Shown in pieces: positions 11,362-23,750 of a stretch of DNA of 64,000 bases. The stretch is from Lotus japonicus. Its lineage: Eukaryota > Streptophyta > Magnoliopsida > Fabales > Fabaceae. Location: contig NC_080042.1 of NCBI RefSeq assembly GCF_012489685.1, forward strand, positions 34,601,158 through 34,665,157, read 5' to 3'. The notes under the pieces are model-generated. The model made no database searches. It was not told the DNA's origin and saw only the letters and a list, made by a program, of their open reading frames with translations. Every line of letters starts with the position of its first letter. Position 1 is the first letter of the stretch. The position numbers and the translations under genes were made by a program.

Positions 11362-12885
11362 ATGTTGATGGTGTTAAATTCAAACGCTATCCATGTCGTT
11401 TATCATATTTTGAATGATAACAATTTCAAGGATATAAGTGTAATGGTTAAAAATTTCATGTTAATTATATTTCAGGAAATATCACTTATGCTTCACACCC
11501 TCTACTGTTTGATGATAATTACAAGACAAAGTTACAAGACAGTCTGCACAAGAGAAGAATGGTCAAAGCTAAAAGATAGTCGACGTAAGAGAATAACAGT
11601 CAAATATACAAGACAGTCTACCCAAGGGAAGACTACACTAACTGAAAGCATCTATCGTCTATCTCAAGTTGACCAATAAAAGTGTTGTCTAGAGAATGAG
11701 CGTCATCTTTCAATTGTAAAAGGATCACGTGATACTTGGAGAGAAAATCAAGTGTAAAAGGATCACATGATACTCTACAAAGTACATTGACCAAGGAAAC
11801 AAGTACAACGTTTCCACTGTCGAGTTTCCTCTTTCTCTCTCTATAGTTGATTGTTTAAAGCTTATCGTCTATGCCTACTTTGTTCTATCCTAGTCAGGCA
11901 ATACAAATACAAGATAGTTCAATATCTGAGAAGAAGCTATATATGATTGATCAACTCACATCGTCTGATTTCCCTGGTCAATGGAAAGAAAGCAGAAAGA
12001 CTATCTGAAGGAAGAAGCCAATCGAATAAAGAAAGTTGCAATGTCTGAAGGATGTGCTTCACCTTCAAATTGGAAGAGATCTCCGAATATCTTTGTGAAG
12101 AAGTCTTAAAGCAAGATCATATGATCTAACAAGGTACAATGCACAAAGTGAAAGGACAATTGCGTCACTATCAAATTACCACATCTTCACACAAACGGAT
12201 AGAAGCACAAACATATGCTACCTACCAGCTGGCAGACTACATCATTTCGGCAAAAGGTCTTCATCAAACAGTACCATACATTCAATGCACTTAACATACA
12301 AACTCTGTGAAGTACGCACTCCAACGGCTATCATCTATCTCACAGAAGATCGTGAAATATAAAGAGCAAGATCTGTAGACATTGCAAGATAGATTTTGAG
12401 CTCACAATTCAAAAAGCTATATCCACACTGTTTGCTTCAAGAAGAGAGAATCGTAAATACTTTCCATCACTTACTCTCTCTAGAATTAGAACATAAAGTA
12501 TAATCTTAGAGTCAAATCCCATACTCAATACTTTATAGTTCTTGAATTTAAAATTCTCTACTATACCTCTTGTCATAAGAGATCTTTGTAGAAGTAAACA
12601 ATCTTGAAAAAGATCATTTAAGGAGAATAATTGAAGGAGAAGTCCTGCGGGAATACTTGTAGGAGAAGTCCTTGATACTTGTTTAGTAAAATCTTGGTAA
12701 AGCCAAGGACTAGATGTAACCATGTGGTTTAGGGGTGTACCAGGATAAAAAGCTTGTGTCTCTTATTTCTATTCTTCTGCTTTCTTATCCGCTACACCAA
12801 AGGATTGCGAAAAAGTTTCTAAAACTAATAACGAAAGTTTTGGATGACAGAATTTAACCCCCCCCCCCCCCCCTTGTGTTGTTTC
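11362..12885 (+). repeat. Copia-type LTR, copy A
   Basis: The stretch starts near TGTTGATGGTGTTAAATTC and ends near a run of 16 C bases (12858-12873) followed by TTGTGTTG, the type of end seen in several legume copia LTRs. A diverged second copy begins at about 13005. No ORF of note is present. The exact borders are approximate. Confidence 0.55.
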
Positions 12886-13004
12886 TTCACATATCAGATG
12901 GAATTATCAACCCATCCCAATATCACATCAAGAGATACGATAATCATACAAAAAATAATTGCAAGGAAGTTCTCAACAGTTGTATCGCAAGGGTAGACAA
13001 ACAT

Positions 13005-14930
13005 AAGGTGTTAAGTTCAAACGCAAAATGTATCGTATATCATATTTTAAATAATAACAATTTTCAAGAGTATAAGTGAATTGATTAAATATATCATGTG
13101 AATTGCATTTCAGGAAATCACACTTATACCCCTCGTGCTCTATCGTCTAAAGAAGTAGTGCAAGACGATGACACGAAGACAACATCAACATAGAAGAGAC
13201 TGGTCAAAGCTGCGAGACAACTAGGACAACTAAAGAAGAGTCAAATCTGCTAAGATCGTCTGACCAGAAGAATAGTCAAGGCATCATGGCATTATTGACC
13301 AAAAAAGGAATGCTATATCTACCAGATCACCTAAGCAAGTGAATGTCATATCAGCCATATCAAGATACAAGAAGAGTCAAACTCATCAAGATCATCTTCA
13401 TAAGGAAAAGCCAAAGCATCAAGCTCATCTACATGAGAAGACAGTCCAAGCTTCAGAACTAAGCATGCAAGATCAAGCAAAGCTATCATATCGTCTAAGA
13501 AGACTGCACTCAACGTTTACGTTCAAACGTCTATCTCAAAGCTGACCAAAGGAATAATTTTCTAGAGAAAAGAGCGTCATATTCAAATGGAAATATCTCT
13601 AACATTCTTGAGGAGAAAGTCAAGTGCTAAGAAATCATGTGATACTCTGCAAAGCATGTTGACCAAGGAAACAAGTACATCAATTTACCATCAAAGTTTT
13701 ATTTTTCTCTCCCATGCAAGGGATGAAGAAATTGAGCAAAGTTTATTGTCTACGCCTACTAGCATCAATCTGATTCAGGCAACATAAGACCATCCATTTC
13801 TAAAGGAGAAGAAGATTTTGGTCAAACGCTATCACTTTCTGAATTACCAAATGAAGAAAAGGAAAGAAGGATGAGCAAAGCAGAAACATCGTCTAAAGAA
13901 TAGAAGAACGATGGAAGTAGAACTTCTGAAAGGATCATCGTCTATCATGAAATGAAGAATGTAGTGTCAGAAGGAAAGAAAGAAGAATGAGCTAAACAGA
14001 TAGATCATCTGAAAGTAAGCAGAAGGATTGAAGCAAGGTCATCGTTATGAAGAACTGAAAAACGATGAAGAAAGACCGTCAAAGCAAAAGGTAGACGATA
14101 GAACCAGAAGGATAATCTAAAGAAGAGAATGAAACTTACGCTCGAAGATAGCTACAATGTCAAAACAAGTACACTACCCGCTGAAGAAGAAGACAAGAAA
14201 GCTTTGTGTAGAAGTTTCAAAGGCGAAATCTCGTGATCTGACGCAATCCTATGATGAAGAGAAAGGTACCGTGGTGTCGCTATCAAATTGTCATATTTGT
14301 ACACCAACTGATAGAAGTTCTGACCTATACTACCTACTAGCTGACAAAATACATCTTTTTGGAAAATAGTCTCAATTGAACAGTACTATGCTCTGGCGCA
14401 TGTACACAATGTACCCTTTGATCCAACGGCTAGAATCTTCATGAAGAATAAGCTCCAACGGCTATAATATGTCACATAGAAGATTCAGAAGTATAAAGGG
14501 AAGAACTGAAGACATTGAAAATAAGATTTTATGCTCACAAGCGATAATGCTCACAAGGTCATGCTTACCAGCTTTTAGAGCTCACCATGAGAGATCCTGA
14601 TGATAGACTTGAATGAACAACCATATAACATCGTCTGCTTCAACATGAAGAGTAGATTTTATTAAGAGTCAAATCCTCTCTACATCTATCATGTAATAGA
14701 ACATAAAGTATATTCATAGAGTCAAATCTGACAAACAATACTTTATAGTTTCTAGGCTTAATTGATCTACAATCACTCTTAGAAGAAGAGATTTATGTAG
14801 AAGAAAAAAATCTTGAGAAAGATTGTTTTAGGAGAAGTCCTGAAGAATACTTGTTGTAAGGAGGAGTCCTGATAATACTTAGTAAGGAGAAGTCCTGATA
14901 AACCAACTTTCTGGATTGCACAATTCAAAC
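13005..14930 (+). repeat. Copia-type LTR, copy B (3' end lost)
   Basis: This copy starts GGTGTTAAGTTCAAACGC, matching copy A at about 11371, and keeps matching in blocks (TTTCAGGAAATCACACTTAT near 13110; the AGGAGAAGTCCTG cluster near 14830-14900). It lacks the C-rich end of copy A. The orientation is the same as copy A, with only about 120 bp between them, so there is no internal region for a complete element. No gene is seen. Confidence 0.55.
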
Positions 14931-15534
14931 CCCAATTTCTTGTGCTACTCTGATCAACTTCAAAAGGTAGCACAATACAAGTCAAACTCAAGCATCAACA
15001 AGTCATGCATAGAATATACGCACATCACTAACACCATCTCTCTATTCGATACTAAACTCATCCTAACCATAATAACAACCTTCCACTTATTCACACATCA
15101 AATCATAACCTTATCTCAAGCTTAACACTCTGCACAACTCGGAACTTATTCCCTTTAAGATTAATCCATGTACTATATCTCAAGGGACTTAAACTAACTT
15201 TTCATCCTCAGCTCTTCAAGCTTCCAAATTCAACCTTCACTCTCTCAACTACAACCATAAGATCTTTTATTCGTACATGATTCTCAATTTGAAGGATCAG
15301 TTCTAATCCTTAGGTTCCAATCAAACATAGTAAAACTCACTTGCTAACACTAGCATGTTTCCTTCAATATCCAACTCAAAGATTCATCTACACTACTTTT
15401 TATCTATTTTGTACATTTATATTTATATTTGTTTAAAGTATCCCTTGTACTTCCTATTCAATAAATTTTGATTTATCAATAAAAAATACAAATATAATAT
15501 TTTTATCGCCTAATTTTTCATTGTTATGTTATAA
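14931..15534. other. AT-rich stretch without recognised features
   Basis: No gene, LTR edge or repeat could be assigned here. Composition is like the neighbouring repeat relics. Confidence 0.5.
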
Positions 15535-17160
15535 AAGACGAGGAATTCCTAAATTAAACTAGAAATCATGAGTTCAAAAGTAATTCAAAGCATCAGGTTG
15601 AAAGAATTCACCAAAAAACCCCAGGTACTTAGGAAGGTTTAGCAAAGCATGTCTTCCATAACCCAATAATTAATTTGAAATAAAAGAGTTATTCAAGTTT
15701 GAAACGATGCTTGAGCAATCGCACCATTCTCTAGTGTACATCTGGCGCGATCACACCACTCTATAGCCAACATATTTTTTTTTCTTTTTTTAAATACTTT
15801 TTGAAATTAAAATAAAATAAATATAAGATAAAACAACCAATATCCTAACATAATAAAATCTGGAAAATAAAAATAAAAACTAATAAAATCCTAAAATAAA
15901 CAAAAAATCTGAAAACTAAATAAAAATACCTTAAAATACATAAAACTTGGAAAATAAAAATAAAAATAAAGTAAAAAACACACAAAAATACCCTTATATT
16001 CCCGACAACGGTCCAAAAACTTGTAAACTCCTAGGAAAGTTTACTTATTCATTACATAGTAATAAAAAATATCGAACTCAAGGATTGTGGTTTCCTAAAT
16101 CAATTTTACCTAATAAATTACTAAAAAGACAGGGTAAAAAGTTTGGGTGTAAAATATATTTTGTGAACGAACAAAATATTAAAGTTGTAATTTTCTAAAG
16201 AACGTTCGCGATGAACAGAAACAGTAAAAAATGATAGTACCTGGGGTATGATTTCGTTAATCTAACTTATGATCTTAAAAGACCAATTGACTAATGAGTT
16301 ATCTAGCTTATCTATGGTGTTTGCCTAGATTTCTACCTAATAATCTATTAAGTATGAAGGATTTTCCAATTAAATTGCTAACACTAATCTCTTAGTTCCT
16401 AGACATATTCAATTGGAGAATTATTGTTCTTAGCTACTAGCTAACACAAGCGAAAGTCACCCTTATCTCTAAGGCGTATGCGCTCTCAATCAATTTCTCA
16501 CTGGTTTCGATCTTGCAATCGCATAAACGTAGTAAAATAACCCTCACGCGTTAGACTTCAATGATAAAAAATGAGAAATTTACATATAAAACTAAAACTC
16601 CATGAATACAAAGGTAATTCAAAACAAATGGTCAAAAGAATCCATCAAAAACCTCAATTACCTAAGAGAGTTTAACCATGCATGGCTAACATGATTATAA
16701 GGATGGAGAGATTGAATCCAAAAGCCCTAGAGCAAGCCCTTGGAATGTTCCCCTTGATCTCTTGTGAATTTCAGAGATAACGGTTCACAAAACGGCTTGC
16801 AGATGCAAATGTTATTAGAAAAAATGAGACCAATCCTCTTTTTTATCAGAAAGTGGCGCGATTGCGCCACTAGCCAGTATAAAAGTGGCGCAATCGCACT
16901 CGCAATCGCGCCAGCCTTTAGGTTAGAATTATGAATTTTCTGCTTTTTGTCCCCTTTTCCTTATTTTTCCTGAAATAAAATCAACATAAAATAAGTTAAA
17001 ATAAAATAATAACTTTAAGATAAAATATCAAAATCTTAGGAAAATATAAAATAGGAAATATGCTTCAAAATACTTTAAAACTTAAATAAAATTCGTAAAA
17101 TTAAATATAAAATTAAATAAATGACACATAAAAATACTCTTATAATCTCCGGTCAAATGT
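15535..17160 (-). repeat. Two related gypsy-type LTR segments
   Basis: Segments 15535-16010 and 16550-17160 share the order AATTCAAA..., a GCGCGAT(C/T)GC-rich patch (15722-15760 and 16855-16916) and a long AAATAAAAT-rich tail. After the first comes CCCGACAACGGTCCAAA (about 16001-16017), which resembles a degraded minus-strand tRNA-Asp primer site. The stretch between them (GTAAACTCCTAGGAAAG...) has the flavour of the LTR at 2935-3989. I read this as a minus-strand gypsy LTR with a second, nested or duplicated copy. Borders are not resolved and no coding sequence is seen. Confidence 0.45.
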
Positions 17161-17684
17161 AGTCTACACTCAACTTAATTGTCGAACTAGAGCAAAGCAA
17201 GCACCAATATTTTAGTAATACACCAATATTTTTGGATGTCAACATTACATCACTTTTTTTTCCTATCATATCACATATCATATCTCATTTTTTATCTCCA
17301 TTTTCTTTCTATATCTCTCTTGGGTCCACCTCTTTTCCACTAAAATAATGTGTTTTTCTTTAACATCGAAAAGATAAATTACAACCCTCAAGAGTTGATT
17401 CTTGGACCTCCCTTCTCTAACTCCACCAACCCTTACCACTTTATCTATCACTCGGGTACCGTAAAATAATGTGTTAACAAAACATTATTGAATAAATAGT
17501 TGAAAAAATTAACAAACTCAACTAAATTCCCTCGTAGCTCTTTAACCACAGAAATAGATATACTGTGGACAACTCACTGATTTTTTGTTGGGTACATCTG
17601 ACATGTAACCTACGCCACAAACAAGCTTCCGAGATATCCACGAGTTGTTCCAGCTCAAGAATCAAACAGGATGGACAAATATCA
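17161..17684. other. Non-coding region upstream of LHCA1
   Basis: AT- and CT-rich sequence lies between the LTR relics and the LHCA1 promoter. No gene or clear terminal repeat was found. The host gene's distal promoter would lie at its right end. Confidence 0.5.
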
Positions 17685-17849
17685 ACGTGGACCAATAACA
17701 AGTCACGAGCAAGCATCATCACCCAATGGAAATCCACTTTTGGATTTTCCTATATCCAAACCACTCTCCTATATTCAGCTATTGAAAGTGCCATTCCTCA
17801 ATTCCATTCTCTCAGTTACACACCCCATAATTTCCAACATCCTGTGAGA
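17685..17849 (+). promoter_or_regulatory. Proximal promoter and leader of LHCA1
   Basis: An ACGTGG core directly followed by ACCAAT sits at about 17687-17697. ACGT and CCAAT elements close together are usual in light-regulated LHC promoters. TATA-like candidates are TATATCC (about 17751) and TATATTC (about 17771). The transcription start cannot be fixed from sequence alone. Light control is inferred from these motifs and the gene family. Confidence 0.45.
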
Positions 17850-19781
17850 ATGGCTTCTAACACGCTTATGAGTTCTGCTATCTCAGCATTCCCTTCTCTT
17901 CTTTCTTCTTCAAAATCAAGATTCGCCACTGCAGCTCCACTATCATGTTTTGGTACCAATGCCTCTTCTCGTTTCTCCATGACTGCTGACTGGATGCCTG
18001 GCCAGCCTAGACCCCCTTACCTTGATGGCTCAGCACCTGGGTATGCATCACTCAATTCCTTATTCTGTTCTGATCATCATAGATTTGTCCAGTTTCAAGA
18101 GAGTTAATTAGTGCTTTTGAATTCTTGGTGGGGTTTCGTTCTGATGAGGTTTTGTGCTTGTATGTTGCTGTGTTTTTGTGTTTCAGTGACTTTGGATTCG
18201 ACCCTCTTCGTCTTGGTGAAGTACCAGAGAATCTTGAGAGATTCAAGGAGTCAGAACTCATTCACTGCAGATGGGCCATGCTTGCTGTTGTAAGTGTCTG
18301 TCTCTATTGAACAAAAAAATAAGCAAACGGCTTAGTTTTATCTAAGTAAGATGCTATGCAGCACAAACATGAGCTTAGTTTAGTAGTCCCTTTTATCTGA
18401 GAAAGTATTTTTAAAAAGATTTGTCATTTCTGAACTCAAGTAGACATGAATGGACAGTGCATTTCTACATGGTTTTGAATCATAAGCTGGATTCTTTAGC
18501 ATTCTCATCTAAAGTGACCCATGTTTTCTTTTTATTAATGGCAATTTTGGGTATTGGTTTATATGGTTCTAATTAATTGCAAGTGAATGATCAATTTGGT
18601 GAAAGATTTTGTCGCCGGTAAGTTAGTCTTTGGAATAATGAAATATATTTTAAAGTCCCAGGATGTGTAAACATAGGCCAAGTTGGTACCTATGATCAGA
18701 TTCGGCGAACTAAAGTGCTGGTCAATTTATGCCCTGTAAGGCCTAACTTAACTCACGTTTTACACATTATGAGACTTAAGAACGTATTTCATTCTTACAA
18801 GGACTAACTTACTAGTGACTAAATCTTTGAGAGACCAAATTGACAATCCATTCAAATTGTGAATGAACAAAGCAAATCTTTCAGTGGCAAAATCATTTTC
18901 TTGCATTCAGATATTCAATTTTGTTGTCCCAAACAGTTGAAACAAAATTTTAGTTTGTTGAAAAGTGTTTTATATTTTGCAGCCAGGGATTTTGGTACCA
19001 GAGGCACTAGGCTTAGGCAACTGGGTAAAAGCTCAGGAATGGGCAGCACTTCCTGGGGGACAAGCAACCTACCTAGGCAACCCTGTTCCATGGGGTACCC
19101 TCCCCACCGTTCTGGCCATTGAATTCCTTGCTATTTCTTTTGTGGAGCACCAGAGAAGCATGGAGAAGGACCCAGAGAAGAAGAAATACCCTGGTGGTGC
19201 TTTTGATCCTTTGGGATACTCCAAGGACCCTAAAAAGTTCCATGAATACAAAGTCAAAGAAATTAAGAATGGTAAGGACTTTTGAGCCATAAATAAAGAT
19301 AAAATCAAAATGCATGGTCAAATTGGTTCCTGAAAGCGTTGGGCGGCTGCGCCGGCAAGTTCGTCACATAATAAGGAAATAACTCTCACGGTTGGTTCCT
19401 GAAAGCATTGGGCGGCTGCGCCGGCAAGTTCGTCACATAATAAGGAAATAACTCTCACGGTCCTTGATTGTGTTAAATGTCAGTGAAGTTACACAATCAG
19501 GGACCGTAGCCTTTATTTCCTAAGTGCATGGACAAACTTTGCAGAGCTCAAACTTTCAGGGACGAATTTGTCCATTCACTCATAAAGATACTTATTATTT
19601 TGTTGTGTAGAAAACTGACCAGATTTTTTTTTACTTAGGACGTCTTGCTCTGTTGGCTTTTGTGGGTTTCTGTGTTCAGCAATCAGCTTATCCAGGCACT
19701 GGACCCTTGGAGAACTTGGCTACTCACTTGGCTGACCCATGGCACAACAACATTGGGAATGTCCTTATTCCCCCACAATAG
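17850..19781 (+). CDS. LHCA1: Photosystem I chlorophyll a/b-binding protein Lhca1
   Basis: Light-harvesting antenna protein of photosystem I in the chloroplast thylakoid membrane; it binds chlorophylls and carotenoids and pairs with Lhca4 in the LHCI belt. Exons are 17850-18040, 18187-18289, 18983-19271 and 19639-19781, all with GT-AG introns, giving 241 residues, the length of Arabidopsis Lhca1. Residues 1 to about 42 are a Ser/Ala-rich chloroplast transit peptide, followed by the mature N-terminus ([10 protein letters not shown]). The first LHC pigment-binding helix is in exon 2 ([12 protein letters not shown], residues 85-96). The second conserved helix starts at [12 protein letters not shown] (191-202). 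[10 protein letters not shown] and the C-terminal DPWHNNIG are Lhca1-type. No lesion is seen. Introns 2 and 3 each hold a MITE. Confidence 0.96.
18588..18845. mobile_element. MITE in LHCA1 intron 2
   Basis: The left end (TGATCAATTTGGTGAAAG...) and right end (...CTTTGAGAGACCAAATTGACA) form an imperfect terminal inverted repeat of about 45 bp. The GTAAGTTAGTC and GACTAACTTAC stretches pair within it. The style of TIR resembles Mutator-derived MITEs. No clear target duplication was found. It does not touch the splice sites. Confidence 0.6.
19314..19575. mobile_element. MITE in LHCA1 intron 3 with a 69-bp tandem duplication
   Basis: The left arm (ATGGTCAAATTGGTTCCTG...) pairs with the right arm (...CAGGGACGAATTTGTCCAT) as long imperfect inverted repeats. 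The left arm is duplicated in tandem: 19323-19391 and 19392-19460 are 69-bp copies that differ at one base (GCGTTGGG versus GCATTGGG). A small hairpin (TGATTGTGT / ACACAATCA) lies at the centre. The element occupies most of the 367-bp intron. Confidence 0.65.
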
Positions 19782-20435
19782 ATTTTGTAATGAAAATTCC
19801 AATCTTTGGTAATGATAGTTGCTACCTGTAATACTCTCGTGAAACATTTTGTAATGAAACTGATCGATCACGCAATGTTTGTATGATCCCAGTGTTGTAA
19901 TTAAACGTTGAATTAATTTGGTTCAAAACTCATGCTATGGCATGCAACCCGATGGTATGAAACAAAAGCTAAAAGTGAACCTCAATTAAAACCAATGATT
20001 TGCAATACATTCATATATGAGCGCACAACACATTGAATAGCAAACATGAATATTTTTTTTGGTTATTAGGTTATTGTTGAGGGAATTTCAATGCAGAATT
20101 TAGTGAATATAGAGGGATGCAAAACATTCCTATGGAACTCATGATATATATCGCTCTGGAACTCATCATATATATCGCAACTGCTAATATTTGTGGGTTT
20201 TATGATTTAAATAGGTTGAATTTGAAATTAGGGTTGCGTTGTTGCCATTCTAAAATCTTCTTGAAATATTAAAAAGGTGTTGGTCCAATAGTAGGCAGGT
20301 TAAATCCTCGTAAGAATGAGGTAACAAGAGCGAATCTCTGGAAAATCATTTATTTTGGAGAGACCGCATCTTTTTTTTTTGTGAATGGGCGGGGCTAGGC
20401 CCTGAAAAGAAAAGAAAACGGAAAAAGATGCAAAG
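19782..20435. other. LHCA1 3' UTR and intergenic sequence
   Basis: The 3' UTR follows the TAG at 19779-19781. A short direct repeat (GGAACTCAT(G/C)ATATATATCGC) occurs at about 20136 and 20158. No gene is seen. Confidence 0.5.
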
Positions 20436-20860
20436 CAACTACTCCTTCACAACGGAGGTTCCAGTTGCATCAGCGAACAACAAAGGCTCTAACTCCAAGG
20501 AAGGCTCTTGGATGATTGCGAAGGCAAGATCCTGTTGCGCGCCAGCTTTAGCAAGCATTTCCTTCACGCAAGGTATGCCGCAAGTGCACTTCACACCCAC
20601 GCTCCAAGAGGTCACGAATGTTCCCAATCAAAGAAGCATACCAATGATGAGGAGGAGGAGCACATTGCAAAAAATAACTGCAGAAGCAGAATCCGAATAA
20701 CAAACAACCTTGCGATAGCCTCGGGTCCAAGCAAGGCTCAAGCCCTGCAAAATTCCAAGCAGCTCCATATGTAGGATGTTAGAGTCACCACCGTATCCAC
20801 GAAAACTCAGAAGCCAAGACCCGCATCTATATCCCAATCAGAATAACACTTACAAAAGAC
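20436..20860 (-). pseudogene. LINE RNase H domain relic (minus strand)
   Basis: On the minus strand the reading GSWLLSFRGYGG, then HMELLGILQGLSLAW and KVVCYSDSASAV, matches the plant LINE-type RNase H fold (RVT_3), with the conserved Glu and Asp. It is followed by HLRHTLREGNACA and LAKAGAQ and a tail ending VVKE and a stop near 20436. Short deletions shift the frame. It is the 3' end of a dead non-LTR element. Confidence 0.75.
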
Positions 20861-20956
20861 AAAAAAAAATATTTATTGTGTTATAAGTTAGCTCCAGATA
20901 CTAATAATTTAGTTAATAGTCATCATGTGAACGTACATCACTCAAGATAGGAGTGT

Positions 20957-21181
20957 GGTTGGTTCCTCAAACACCGCACCAAGGTCACCCCACCGCTCTC
21001 TCCAAAATCCATCTCTTCAACAAGATAAACGACCCTGACGCCACCGCCATGCCACCGCCCTCTCCCTCACCCTCAGCACCCTTCAACATCTTGAAGCGCG
21101 GTTGGTTCCTCAAACACCGCACCAAGGTCACAGCCATCCTCATACATCACGCGATTTGTTCCTCAAACATCGCACCAACTT
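20957..21181 (+). repeat. Dispersed short direct repeats
   Basis: A 32-bp unit with core GGTTCCTCAAACACCGCACC occurs at 20957-20988 and again, identical, at 21100-21131. A diverged third copy lies at about 21150-21181. Between the first two an open frame (from 21050) reads MPPPSPSPSAPFNILKRGWF; I do not recognise it. Confidence 0.75.
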
Positions 21182-22362
21182 CACCACACCGCTCTCGATT
21201 CCATTAAGTAACCACCTCTCTCTTCTTCCTTTGCCCCCTTCAATTTAATTCAATTCAACGACTCTGCGTTTTGTGCTTGTAGGTCTGTGATTCATGGCAG
21301 GAACATTTGAGTGCTTTTTACACTCCGATCATTAGAGTGTAATGAAGGTTAGTGTTGATAATGGTTTCCAATTCATATGCTTGGTTAGAAAGGGAATGAT
21401 TAATTGAGGTCCCTGAATGTGTCAACCGCCTTCAAGTTGGTCCCTAAACTTCTAAAATGCATCTTGCGGTCCCTGAATGTGTCAAAAGACATTCAAATTA
21501 GTTCCAGACGTTAAAAATAGAAACGGCGTTAACGATTTTATTTTTATAATTTTTTGTTGCTTAACTGGACTGCTGACGTGGAAATTGAATGTTGGAAAAA
21601 ACATGTGGACGTCAAATTAGTCCCTAAATGTGACAAACTAATCCCCAATGTAAAAAAAAAAAACTATCATAACTTCTCATCTTCATCCCTAATCATTTTC
21701 AACCTCTATTATCTTCTTTTCCATCTTCAAGTTCAAAGTTTAAACTTGAAAACCCAGAAAAATTTCTAATTTTTGAAGAAAAAAAATTAGAAATGACTCA
21801 TCTGATGATTTTCCTCAAATGTAGATTTTCCTCAAACTCAAACCTCATTCTCACTTTATCTGATGATTTCTTCACTACATTTTTAAGATTTGCAATGACT
21901 CCATCAATCTTGACATTCAGCTACCAAATCAACCCAGAAATTGATTTTTTTTGCTAAGACATTCAAATCCGAGATGAAGAAAAAAGTTAATTAATCAATT
22001 AATCCAAACATATTATTTTCCTTGCACACATCAAGAGCAATTTTATTTTATTTTTTTAAACGTAAAAACTAAATTAATCACCGACAAGGCTGAGATGATG
22101 ATGTTCATACAGAGACAACTATAGATACAACTTAAGAATAAAGGATGTAAGTCAGCCAATTGGTCAAATGAACTAGAGGCCTTTGGAATTTGCTCAATCC
22201 AAACAAAGAAGGCTCTTTAATCACCCATTTTAAACCTGAAATAAAAAAAAATTAACTTGTTGAAGGGATATGATGTAAACAGAGACCCAAAATGCTACAA
22301 ACTAAAAATTTCTTTTTTTTTATTAGTTTCTGGTGTTAATTTAAAACCCCAACACAGTGGAG

Positions 22363-23346
22363 TAGGGCTGAGCATCGGGCGGGTTCGGGTGGGCTCGGGT
22401 GGCACACACCGGGTTTGGACGGGTTTGAACCAGACATATATCAAACTGTTACCGACCGTGGAAGCCTCGGATATCTCGGGTGCGGGTTGAATCGATGAGC
22501 GGGTTATGCGGGTCGGTTAGTACGGGTACACCATTCTTCTCCTTCTTCCCCCTTCCTCTTCCTGGCCACATCTATTCTTCCCTTCACGACTCTATTTCCA
22601 CACTTGCCTCGTCTAGGAAACACCATTGTTAAGCATCTTAGAATGAAAAAATCTTGCAAAGATGAGATCTTTACGATCTCTAGTGGTGATAACACTGCAC
22701 GACCGCCGCGACATGAAACACAAGCTCTTATAAAGCTTTGTGAACATGGGTGGCTGTGCAAGAAGAACGGTGGTCGGACGTGGAGGTTTCTGCTGCGAAC
22801 GGTGGTGGTTTATGAGCAAGTGGGTACTTGGGCTGGTTTGTGGGAGAGAAGAGGTGATGGTTGTGGTAGCTTCGGATGATGAGAATTGAGAAGGAGGTTG
22901 TGGGTACTTGGGCTGGTGTGTGAAGAAGACAAGAGTTTGTTTATTTTATCATACCTCTTTATTTCTTTGCAAAGTCACGTGAAAGGCTAGTATGACAAAA
23001 AGTTGAAGCTATGTGTAGCTTGCTGGCTTGTGGCAGAAAAAAGTTGATGGCTCTCAAGCCTCATCAGTCATCACAGTATCACACTGATCAATGGTCATAG
23101 TCCCAGCCTAGTGTGACAGTCATAATAAAGCTGGCACATCACGTGTAAATAAAATAATTGATACCTCGGGTCGGTTCGAGTTTCGACGATTTTTAAATAT
23201 TCAACCCGAACCCGACCGTTTTTACCCATCTGGAACCATAGCAGCTTAACCCGATCTGATACATCCGACCCGACCCGCCCGTTAATGTTGTTTTGGACTC
23301 GGTTAAGTCGGGTTTGGGTCGGGTCAAATAATCATGCTCAGCCCTA
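22363..23346. mobile_element. Non-autonomous hAT element (984 bp)
   Basis: The TIRs are TAGGGCTGAGCA and TGCTCAGCCCTA, and the flanking 8-bp target duplication CAGTGGAG is perfect (22355-22362 and 23347-23354), the hAT hallmark. Both subterminal regions are rich in GGGTCGGGT-like repeats in opposite orientation. No transposase motif is seen. The interior has short open frames on both strands (22504-22879) that I do not recognise. Confidence 0.88.
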
Positions 23347-23619
23347 CAGTGGAGTATCATGCAATAAGGGGGAAAGTTCGTACATTTAGAGGCATTTCCA
23401 AACCCAGACCTCTGTCTTTGAAAATAGCAGAGAAGAGGAGTGGGCATCGGGCGGCGTGGACGACTTTCTCGTCCGTCTTAGCGGCGGCGGTGAGGTGTTT
23501 CTCACGGAGGACGACGGTGTTTATCTGGTGATCTCAACTCCACCTTCGTCCTCCTCTACCAACCCAAATCTCCTTCCTAAACCCCAACTTTTTTATCTTC
23601 AGGATCTCTGTTCCAGAAA

Positions 23620-23750
23620 GAATTTAACCCAGAACCCATAAAAATTGAATCCAGAACCCATGTTCCCCTCCGATTTCTGACTCATAACCCATATAAATTG
23701 AACCCAGAAGGCCAGAACCTATAAAAATTGAACCCATAACCCATTTCCCC
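23620..23750 (+). repeat. Degenerate repeats of CCCATAAAAATTGAACCCAG type
   Basis: About four diverged units of roughly 25-35 bp (AACCCATAAAAATTGAA...CCAGAA...) follow each other inside the MULE-like element. They are non-coding. Confidence 0.6.

Noticed and set aside
12858..12873. Run of 16 C bases
   Set aside because: A normal end-of-LTR feature of this copia type; its exact length may be unreliable but it needs no other explanation.
22364..23345. GGGTCGGGT-like stretches that look telomere-like
   Set aside because: They are the subterminal repeats of the hAT element, in opposite orientation at its two ends, and lack TTTAGGG units.
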